Origin: Hamiltosporidium magnivora
Lineage: Eukaryota; Microsporidia; Dubosqiidae
NCBI GenBank assembly: GCA_004325065.1
Contig: PITI01000265.1
Span: forward strand, 1-15,689
Reading direction: 5' to 3'
Length of the DNA: 15,689 bases
The position numbers and the translations under genes were made by a program. Below are positions 9,626-15,689 of the stretch, one piece after another. Every line of letters begins with the position of its first letter. Position 1 is the first letter of the stretch. Under the pieces are notes generated by a model. That model made no database searches, had not been told where the DNA came from, and worked only from the letters and a program-made list of their open reading frames with translations.

Positions 9626-9714
9626 AATAAAATTCTGGGTTAAAATATTTTTACCATTTTTATATGTTTTCTTCTACCTCCTTAACCACTTCTGTCTCTT
9701 CTTCCAAATCCGAC
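9626..9714 (-). repeat. Dispersed repeat, middle copy
   Basis: These 89 bases align with 15604-15689 with about ten substitutions and one 3-base length difference. On the minus strand the repeat consists of an acidic coding end, a stop and a short non-coding tail; the tail (9626-9643) also recurs in the left-end copy at 9-26. The three copies, in both orientations, point to a mobile or multicopy element. Confidence 0.75.
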
Positions 9715-9776
9715 TCTTCATTTATGTTATTGGTCGGTTTCTCTAACGTGGTTTCTCCTTGTGAAAATAAAACCAA
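9660..9776 (-). pseudogene. C-terminal remnant of a repeated acidic protein
   Basis: On the minus strand a stop-bounded frame of 38 codons begins after a TGA and reads ...QGETTLEKPTNNINEE, then SDLEEETEVVKEVEENI, then stop (TAA at 9660-9662). The last third recurs in the copy at the right window end with one whole codon lost (AAG-GAG versus GAA) and partly synonymous changes, the pattern expected if both copies descend from a translated sequence. No start codon or CCC signal is present. An acidic Glu-rich C-terminus followed by a conserved 3' tail would fit the end of a retroelement polyprotein, but no enzyme motif is visible to prove that. Confidence 0.5.
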
Positions 9777-10016
9777 TCATTGATTAAAATTTTTTAATTA
9801 TTACTAAAAGAAGCAAATTTAGATTAAAAAATTCAAAATTTGTAAACATAAAGAAAACTTTCTTTGGCAAATTTCTTCAAACTAAAATTGTCTGAAAAAA
9901 AATTATTTAATACATCTTATAAATACCAGAATTTACAATATTTTTCTTATTATTTTGTTGATAGACACTTCTTAATAAATAACACCCCTTTAAATAAATA
10001 ACACGTTTTATTTGCA

Positions 10017-10019
10017 CCC
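10017..10019 (+). promoter_or_regulatory. CCC start signal of ALG7
   Basis: CCC abuts the ATG at 10020 directly (context GCACCCATG). Another CCCC lies about 30 bases upstream (9985-9988), between two copies of AATAAATAACAC. The adjacent triplet matches the microsporidian initiation signal and supports the chosen start. Confidence 0.7.
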
Positions 10020-11018
10020 ATGTTGGTATTTGTTTCTACGACTTTGTTGTCGTATTATACCGCTTCGTTTCTAATTTCATATTTATCTAAAAGATTGAAA
10101 ATAACGGGAATTGACTGTCACAAGAAAGATAAACCAGTAATTACAGAAGGACTTGGAGTTGGAAGTGGATTGTCATTTTGTGTATCACTTCTCCTTTTAA
10201 TGATAATATATAAGAATACTGGAAAGGAATACATGAATTATTATGGTATTTGCTCTACACTGTTATTTACACTGATATTAGGATTTATGGATGATTTGAT
10301 TGATTTGGAATGGCGATATAAATTAGTTGTGCCTGCTGTAATGATGATACCAACACTTTTACTTTATAACGATTCTACGTATGTAATTTTGCCTTTATTT
10401 GGTTTGATTGATCTTGGTTCGTTGTATTATATTTATATGATTTTGGTAGGTATTTTTAGTACGAATTGTATTAACATTTTGAGTGGAATTAATGGATTAG
10501 AGGTTGTGCAGGTAATGATTTTATCTATATTTTTATTTTTTGATGGTGTTTTAAGCCGCGATATTTTTATGGTTCGATGTGCTTCATGTCTGTTTTTTAG
10601 TTCTTTGCCTTTGTATTTCAAGAATAAATATCCTGCAAAGGTGTTCGTTGGCGACAGTTTCTGTTATTTCGGTGGAATGGCTATAAGTTGTGTTTGTATA
10701 CTTGGACATTCGACCAGGACACTGTTTTTCTTGCTGGGGATACAAATTTGCAATTTTGTAATTAGTTTGCCACAGCTTCTTAAAATAATACCGTGTCCAC
10801 GGCACAGAATGCCAGATTTTGATGGTGAAAAATTGATTGCAAGTAAATGGAACAAAAAAAATATTAATTTAACGCTTTTAAATGTTATTTTATGTTTAGT
10901 TGGATCTATGGAGGAGGATAAGTTGTGTAATCTTATTGGAGGCCTTCAATTCTTATGGTGTGTTTTTGTTATTTTTGTTAAATATTCGTTTTTCGTAAAA
11001 GTTGTTCCGTTGATTTAA
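10020..11018 (+). CDS. ALG7: UDP-GlcNAc:dolichyl-phosphate GlcNAc-1-phosphotransferase
   Basis: Alg7/DPAGT1 transfers GlcNAc-1-phosphate from UDP-GlcNAc to dolichyl phosphate in the ER membrane, the committed step of dolichol-linked oligosaccharide synthesis. All family signatures are present in order: LGFMDDLIDLEWRYKL (87-102, metal/substrate Asp91-Asp92), NCINILSGINGLE (149-161), KVFVGDSFCYFGGM (207-220, Asp212) and PCPRHRMP (258-265), the Arg/His loop that contacts UDP-GlcNAc. Hydrophobic segments lie at about 2-20, 48-64, 77-90, 102-117, 121-147, 160-176, 184-200, 213-229, 233-250 and 310-328, as expected for a polytopic enzyme. At 332 residues it is shorter than the human (about 408) and yeast (about 448) enzymes. 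The hydrophilic loop after PCPRHR is cut to roughly 25 residues, a compaction typical of microsporidia. AATAAA overlaps the bases right after the stop. The identification is secure. Confidence 0.96.
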   Translation: MLVFVSTTLLSYYTASFLISYLSKRLKITGIDCHKKDKPVITEGLGVGSGLSFCVSLLLLMIIYKNTGKEYMNYYGICSTLLFTLILGFMDDLIDLEWRYKLVVPAVMMIPTLLLYNDSTYVILPLFGLIDLGSLYYIYMILVGIFSTNCINILSGINGLEVVQVMILSIFLFFDGVLSRDIFMVRCASCLFFSSLPLYFKNKYPAKVFVGDSFCYFGGMAISCVCILGHSTRTLFFLLGIQICNFVISLPQLLKIIPCPRHRMPDFDGEKLIASKWNKKNINLTLLNVILCLVGSMEEDKLCNLIGGLQFLWCVFVIFVKYSFFVKVVPLI

Positions 11019-11394
11019 AATAAAAATTATTTTTAAATATTTTTCTATTTAGTTTTATATTTTTATAAGTCGGAATTAAAGTTGGTGTTTATATATTTCA
11101 ATTGGAGTGAAATAATTCCAACTTTTTTTTCTTAATTTCCTGAAGAAGTTACTTAAAATTAAATAAATATGGTGTTAATATATATTAAGATTGATTGTGA
11201 ATAACACACCAAGAATTCGTTATATATTAGCTATTACTTATATTTGTGTTTCTAAAAATCGAATAATAAAGTTATTTACTTTTTTTAGTTTATTTTTTAA
11301 TTTTATAGCTTATTTAAACCTACTAGTTCTTGATTTTGTTCGGTTTTTTTATTATACATAAGTTAACTAATTTTTTGAATTTAAAGATAAGGTT

Positions 11395-11575
11395 TTTTAA
11401 CTTTAAGATAAGAAATAATTTTATCTGCTTGTTCATTGGTTACTAATTAATGTAAAAAAATTTTAACTTTAAGATAAGAAATAATTTCATTTACTTGTTT
11501 ATTGGTCACTAATTAATGTAAAAAAATTTTAACTTTAAAATACAAAAATAATTTCATTTACTTGTTTATTGTTAA
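11395..11575. repeat. 66-bp tandem repeat, about 2.7 copies
   Basis: Units begin at 11395, 11461 and 11527, each with TTTTAACTTTAA. The first two units share most bases, including ATAAGAAATAATTT and CACTAATTAATGTAAAAAAA (TACTAATTAATG... in unit 1). The third has a one-base insertion near 11545 and stops matching after CTTGTTTATTG at about 11571. There is no coding frame across it. It is a minisatellite in intergenic DNA. Confidence 0.85.
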
Positions 11576-11578
11576 CCA

Positions 11579-11604
11579 GCAAATTACTATTCGAAATAGT
11601 TTGC
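11579..11604. repeat. Hairpin at the end of the tandem repeat
   Basis: GCAAA (11579-11583) pairs with TTTGC (11600-11604) and CTATT (11587-11591) pairs with AATAG (11595-11599) around a CGA loop, with a 3-base bulge TTA on the left arm. It starts where the third tandem unit loses similarity, so it may mark the original junction of the array. No function is evident. Confidence 0.45.
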
Positions 11605-12388
11605 AGTAGCAGCAAAATTCTTTCTATTTCATACTATTGATATCAAATAAAACATTATTTTAAAATTTAATATTCTTTATAATTCAATTTTAAAATTTAC
11701 AATCTTATTAAAAAGAAAAAAATATTATATTTTAAATAATTTTCATAATTGATTAAACTTAAAGCTAAAAATTCTTTTATCTAAAGTAATTTTACCTAAT
11801 ACTTACCTAATTAATCAAGTAAGTATTTTTATAATTTAAATTGCTAAACTAAGAATAGTTTATGTATTATTGAGATGTAGATTCACTATTATATTTTATA
11901 AATACAAAGTAAATGAAATTTTGTTGAGGATTTCATTTATATCTTATTTGATTTAAACCTTGAATTCAATATTACAAAATGTATTTAAATTTAGATAAAC
12001 ATATGAATTAAATAATTGAACATGAATACGTTCGTGACCAAAAAAAACACGAATTTTTAATTATTTAATATTTATAATAAATATAACTTGAAAATAATTT
12101 TATTCAACTGTAAAGTTTACAATTATATAAAAGTTTTAAAAATTCAATTGAATTTAAATAGAGGATTATTATAGACTTATAAATTAATTTAAGAAAAATA
12201 TAGTCAGAAAATTCTATATTTAAGTCTAATATTTTGGCGCAATTTTTTATATTTTTTTAACATGAAGAATTGCCATGTTTTTTGCAATTACAGATATTGA
12301 GAAACCTATAATGAAGTTACCACCTTAACGACTTAAATTTCGGTTAAAAAAAATATTATAAACTTTAATTTATCAATACATAGATTTT

Positions 12389-12998
12389 ATGGAAACATAC
12401 GATATATTACTAGTCGAAGGAAATTCCCTCAATAATCTACAAAGAATTATTTTAAAAGAATATAAGCATTCTTTAAAAATATTGGTGATAAAATACAAGA
12501 AACTAGAAATTTAGATGTATCGAAGCAAAAAAATATATACTTTAATTTAAGAAAAATGCATTTTCTTTCTGAAGGCTGGCTTTTAAGTTATTGCTTACAC
12601 CCAGACAAAAATTTAAGCCATTTGGCTTAAAACATAAATTACAGCTATAAAATTTGCGATGTGTGTCACATTTGAAATAAATTTAAGTATTAATCTAAAG
12701 AATTATTAGAATCTTCGAAAACGAGATATAATCGTACAAAAAGAATATAAGAGATGGTATTATGGTATGAAATTGCATATCATACGAAGCATTTGAAAAA
12801 CTTGTTAATCTTTGAGATCAATAGTTTAAGATATAACTGTTGAATTTAAAAAATAGTTTAAAATCTCTTAAAATTTTTAAAAGAATCAAAATATTCTACT
12901 TTGCCATGGAAAATGCCAAAGATATTTTTAGAAGAATTATCTATAAGTACTCAAATGACCTATCAACCACCAAATGTTTGATTATAAATATATGGTAA
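12389..12998 (+). pseudogene. Possible decayed gene, LRR-like pieces
   Basis: An ATG at 12389 opens 41 codons (METYDILLVEGNSLNN...). Near 12466 the similarity to a protein seems to pass to another frame, open for 54 codons to TAA 12628 (FNLRKMHFLSEGWLLSYC, then LHPDKNLSHLA). The same frame later gives ICDVCH, a 30-codon piece at 12751-12840 (HLKNLLIFEINSLRY) and a final piece ending MPKIFLEELSISTQMTY. The last two look like leucine-rich-repeat segments of the kind seen in the 1101-3497 gene. Several stops and at least one frameshift break it, and no CCC precedes the ATG. Chance is a real alternative: in DNA this A+T-rich, stop-free runs of about 50 codons are uncommon but do occur. Confidence 0.3.
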
Positions 12999-13369
12999 AT
13001 AACAAAAAAAAATAAAATATTATGAAAAAAACGATTTATATATTAGAAAAACTCTAGTTTATTAATAAGATGCATCTTCTATACATTCAGACTCCAAATA
13101 AAATTATTTTTTAATTTGCAAAGTAATATGGAAATCTAAAGAAAGAAATAAACATTATTAAATAGAAGCGTAATTAATAGTAAAAATAAAAATTTAATTT
13201 GTATATTAATATAGACTACGAATGGCTATTTATAAGAATTTAAATAGCTTTTTAACTAAAATTATAAATACGAAAATAAATTAAAATTTTGTTTACTTTT
13301 TTTTTGAAATTAGTATTTTAGTCGTTTGTTTGAAAATAATGAAATTTTTTTAAAAAAGTATTTATAATC

Positions 13370-13690
13370 CAATTCCTTACCTTTTTTAATTCCAATCCTT
13401 ACATTTATAATTCTATTCCTTATACTAATATCTTATTTCTTTACCTTTTTTAATTCTTATCTTATACTTATACTTATACTTATAATTCTATTTCTTTATA
13501 CTTATACTTATAATTCTTTACCTTTTTTTAATTCATTTCCTTACATTCTTAATTCTACTTCATTAATTTTTTTAAATCTACTTCTTATATTCTATTCCTT
13601 AACCTTTTTAATCAATTCCTTACATTTTTAATTCATTTCCTTACATTTTAAATCTACTTCTTATATTCTATTATATTCCTAGATATTTTT
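13370..13690. repeat. Pyrimidine-rich degenerate low-complexity tract
   Basis: About 320 bases of the + strand are nearly free of G and made of variants of TTCCTTACATTTTTAATTC and CTTATATTCTATTCC. They include a CTTATA hexamer array (four units at 13461-13484, two more from 13501). The tract ends about 40 bases before the peroxiredoxin start. It resembles slippage-grown satellite DNA, but a role as a pyrimidine-rich promoter element for the next gene cannot be excluded. Confidence 0.75.
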
Positions 13691-13723
13691 TCAAAATTCT
13701 TTATATTTTTTTCTAGAAGATTA

Positions 13724-13726
13724 CCC
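13724..13726 (+). promoter_or_regulatory. CCC start signal of the peroxiredoxin gene
   Basis: CCC lies 2 bases before the ATG at 13729 (context TTACCCTCATG). CC dinucleotides are frequent in the upstream pyrimidine tract but no other CCC triplet is seen close by. It matches the signal before the other three genes. Confidence 0.65.
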
Positions 13727-13728
13727 TC

Positions 13729-14256
13729 ATGTTTGATACAAGAGAATTTAGAAAATTCAAGGTAAATGCTTATGATAAAGGAAAAATTGTGGAATTTACA
13801 TTGGAAAAATTTGATAATGACTTATTTGTTTTTGTATTTTATCCATACGATTTTACATTTGTGTGTCCAACAGAAATAAATGAAATAAGTGATCATTACG
13901 AAGAATTTTTAAAGAGAAAATGTGGTGTCTTTTTTGTTTCGTGTGACTCAGTATATTCACACAAAAAATGGGCAGAAACGCCTAGAGAAGAGAAAGGAAT
14001 ACAAGGGGTTAAATTTCCAATGGTGTCTGATTATAATAAGAAAATAACGACTTTCTTCCATTTACTCAGAGAACCAGATGGTCATTGTGCCCGAGCAACT
14101 GTTATTCTTGATAAAAATGGTAAAGTCAGATATTATGCTGTTAATGATGATAAAGTAGGCAGATCTGTTCCTGAAATTTTAAGAATTATCGATGCAATTC
14201 AATTTGTTGATGAAAATGGCGAAGTCTGTAAAGTTAATTGGAAAAAATCAGAATGA
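13729..14256 (+). CDS. TSA1: Typical 2-Cys peroxiredoxin (thioredoxin peroxidase)
   Basis: The enzyme reduces H2O2, organic peroxides and peroxynitrite using thioredoxin as electron donor, normally in the cytosol. The 175-residue protein has the peroxidatic motif PYDFTFVCPTE (39-49; Pro39, Thr43, Cys46), the active-site Arg in CARATVILD (Arg122) and the resolving cysteine in EVCKVNW (Cys167). It is therefore of the PRX1/TSA1 type, with the usual VCP changed to VCK. Family members are mostly 190-200 residues; here the N-terminus is short and the protein ends 8 residues after Cys167. The eukaryotic GGLG motif is replaced by GIQG (90-93), and the C-terminal YF-bearing helix is absent. Those two elements make eukaryotic enzymes prone to overoxidation, so this version is predicted to be the robust, bacterial-like form. 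Pyrimidine-rich tracts flank the gene on both sides. Confidence 0.97.
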   Translation: MFDTREFRKFKVNAYDKGKIVEFTLEKFDNDLFVFVFYPYDFTFVCPTEINEISDHYEEFLKRKCGVFFVSCDSVYSHKKWAETPREEKGIQGVKFPMVSDYNKKITTFFHLLREPDGHCARATVILDKNGKVRYYAVNDDKVGRSVPEILRIIDAIQFVDENGEVCKVNWKKSE

Positions 14257-14274
14257 ATTATTAAACTGGTTAAT

Positions 14275-14395
14275 AATTTATTTTATATTATTCTATTCTA
14301 TTGCTTTTCATTTTTTTTGTATTCCTGCTCTATTCCTTTCAATCCTTTTTCATTCTCTTTCTATTCTTTTTCAATCCTTTTTTTTTTAATTATGG
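14275..14395. repeat. Pyrimidine-rich tract downstream of peroxiredoxin
   Basis: About 120 bases of the + strand consist of variants of TATTCCTTT, TTTTCAATCC and TTTCATTCTC with almost no purine runs, resembling the tract at 13370-13690. It begins about 20 bases after the stop codon. The C/T bias on the same strand on both sides of the gene suggests a common origin or a shared strand-specific process. Confidence 0.6.
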
Positions 14396-15327
14396 TTCAA
14401 ATATTTCTGTATTTTTTTTATTTCTATATTTCATATTTTTTTAGATTATTCTTCAATATTAAAGAAAAAATATTTAAATGAAATTTAAAAACTTCTCAAT
14501 ATTATTTATTTTTATATTTTATAAGTTTTTCTGACAATATTTCACCTTAAATATTTTAATATTCAATGGAAGAAGAAATATTTTTATACAAATTTTTCTT
14601 AAATTTCACTAATTTTGAATTTCGTTTACTTTTGACCCTAAATTTTTCTTAATGTAAGAATAATCAGTTTAACTGACTATTTATATCTTATACATTGTAT
14701 TTATGTTAATACTTTGATTAGATTATACTTTTTTACATATTGTATATACTTGAAGAAAAAAAAGTATTCTTGGTGAATATATAGGAAATAATTAAATAGA
14801 GTCACTCACTATAAACAAATTTATTGAAAGAAATTCATATTTTTTTAGTATAAAAATTCATGTAAGATCTTAAAAAATATTTAAAATATAAATTCAATTT
14901 ATTTAATAAATTTCTTGGATAAAAAACATTTTTATACTTTTATGTATTTTCTTCCATCTAAATACAAATTTTATAAAATTTATTTTTTTTACAGGTTTTT
15001 TTGGATCCATCCTTTACATTTGACTCTTTTTTTTTTAAAGTCACTGCTTTGATTTCAGTTATAGATTCAAAATTTAAACTTAAATATTTGTTTTGTTGGT
15101 TTAAAAATTTTCTATTGGTGTGTACGTATCATGTAAATATAATTTTTTCTTGTATTACCTATATTATATTACAACTCCTTATCTTATTTTAAAATTAGTT
15201 TTCTAAATTAAAAATATTCGTTTTTATATTCAAAATTCAGACAAAATTTTTTGTTCTAATGTCTCTCTCACTTTCATATTTTCAAGAATTCATTGAATAT
15301 AAATAAAAAATTTGTTTATAAAAAACT

Positions 15328-15389
15328 TAAATTTTTATTCGTCAAGAATTTTCAAGTTTAAAAATAAATTTTTATTCGTCAAGAATTTT
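15328..15389. repeat. 25-bp direct repeat, two copies, 37-base period
   Basis: The word TAAATTTTTATTCGTCAAG plus AATTTT occurs at 15328-15352 and again, identical, at 15365-15389. Both copies are followed by a sequence like TCAAGTTTAAAA or AATGTTTAAAA, so the true unit is about 37 bases. It is a short tandem duplication in non-coding DNA. Confidence 0.8.
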
Positions 15390-15603
15390 AATGTTTAAAA
15401 CCTAAATTTTAAGTCTTACTTACTTTTTTTTAATATACACAATATTTTATTATTCTAATGTTTTTAAAATCTGAACATATGACTTATATTCTGTATAAAT
15501 ATTTCTCGTTTTAAATAAAATAGCCCATTCCTTAAAATTTTTATATCTTAATTTATTTTCAATTTTACTAATTTTATTTTAATTTTAAATTTTTAATTTA
15601 TTT

Positions 15604-15689
15604 AATAAAATTATGAGTTAAAATATTTTTACCATTTTTCTATATTTTCTTCTACTTCAACCACTTTTGTCTCTTCTTCCAAATCCGAC
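15604..15689 (-). repeat. Dispersed repeat, right-end copy, cut by window end
   Basis: This is the partner of 9626-9714. On the minus strand the frame SDLEEETKVVEVEENIEKW ends at TAA (15629-15631). The stop position of the middle copy (TAA after NI) is here a Glu codon, so the frame runs three residues longer. The rest of the presumed coding part lies outside the window to the right. The copy is intact up to the last base, so a longer element may continue there. Confidence 0.7.

Larger units (their letters stand above)
8095..10016. other. 1.9-kb gene-poor region between RIO1 and ALG7
   Basis: There is no intact gene. It holds a short coding-like relic on the minus strand (8391-8585), a near-perfect palindrome (9088-9109) and a copy of the dispersed repeat with an acidic C-terminal frame (9626-9776). 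Just before ALG7 a 12-base word, AATAAATAACAC, occurs at 9974-9985 and again at 9993-10004, with CCCC between the two copies; this could be a duplicated leader element. The rest is featureless A+T-rich DNA. Confidence 0.55.
11019..13723. other. 2.7-kb gene-poor region between ALG7 and peroxiredoxin
   Basis: It contains a 66-bp tandem repeat (11395-11575), a hairpin (11579-11604), a possible decayed gene (12389-12998) and a low-complexity pyrimidine-rich tract (13370-13690). Between these, 11605-12380 and 13000-13370 are extremely A+T-rich with no recognisable features. Confidence 0.6.
14257..15603. other. Gene-free A+T-rich region after peroxiredoxin
   Basis: A second pyrimidine-rich tract (14275-14395) and a 25-bp direct repeat (15328-15389) are the only structures seen. 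A 63-codon frame at 15001-15192 starts without ATG and gives a Phe/Ile-rich translation typical of chance. No RNA gene was recognised. Confidence 0.6.

Noticed and set aside
10433..10855. Three short minus-strand frames inside ALG7
   Set aside because: They overlap each other and lie antisense to conserved ALG7 motifs.
1101..14256. Operon-like organisation because all four genes share a strand
   Set aside because: Gaps of 1.9-3.1 kb and a separate start signal before each gene argue for independent transcription.
14192..14389. 65-codon + strand frame overlapping the peroxiredoxin end
   Set aside because: It is the wrong frame of the peroxiredoxin C-terminus running into the pyrimidine tract; its Phe/Leu/Ser run comes from the tract.
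15001..15192. 63-codon + strand frame near the right end
   Set aside because: It has no ATG start, no CCC and a Phe/Ile/Leu-rich translation typical of T-rich noise.

Overview
The window looks like nuclear DNA from a microsporidian parasite, probably one of the large-genome, gene-poor lineages (Hamiltosporidium-, Edhazardia- or Anncaliia-like; the genus is an inference). The reasons are extreme A+T richness, intron-free genes, compact versions of conserved eukaryotic proteins, and a CCC trinucleotide within 0-5 bases of the start codon of all four intact genes, which is the known microsporidian transcription-start signal. Only four intact genes occupy 15.7 kb, all on the + strand and separated by 1.9-3.1 kb of A+T-rich DNA. 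That is very sparse beside the roughly one gene per kb of Encephalitozoon.

Layout. 1-1100: A+T-rich DNA that begins with a fragment of a dispersed repeat and has a G+C-richer patch around 200-440. 1101-3497: a 798-residue protein with an N-terminal membrane or signal segment, a BTB-like stretch and degenerate leucine-rich repeats, likely one of the lineage-specific families of these parasites. 3498-6600: gene-poor DNA with a decayed piggyBac-type transposase at 3621-3990 and weaker coding-like scraps near 4480-4980. 6601-8094: RIO1 kinase, a ribosome-maturation ATPase, with an unusual insertion of about 95 residues behind its P-loop. 8095-10019: gene-poor DNA with a short coding relic, a near-perfect palindrome and a copy of the dispersed repeat carrying an acidic C-terminal reading frame. 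10020-11018: ALG7, the first enzyme of dolichol-linked oligosaccharide synthesis. 11019-13728: a 66-bp tandem repeat, a hairpin, a possible decayed gene and a pyrimidine-rich low-complexity tract. 13729-14256: a typical 2-Cys peroxiredoxin. 14257-15689: a second pyrimidine tract, a 25-bp direct repeat and a third copy of the dispersed repeat cut by the window end.

The four genes do not form an operon or a pathway. They serve surface or secreted functions, 40S ribosome maturation, ER glycan-precursor synthesis and peroxide detoxification. The space between them looks like a graveyard of mobile elements. Both window ends lie in copies of the same repeat, in opposite orientation, which suggests a contig that was broken at repeats. 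No tRNA, rRNA or CRISPR array was recognised, and no self-contained novel system stands out. The most informative signals are the start-codon CCC motifs, the RIO1 insertion, the peroxiredoxin's lost sensitivity motifs, the piggyBac relic and the repeat family with a codon-conserved C-terminus.
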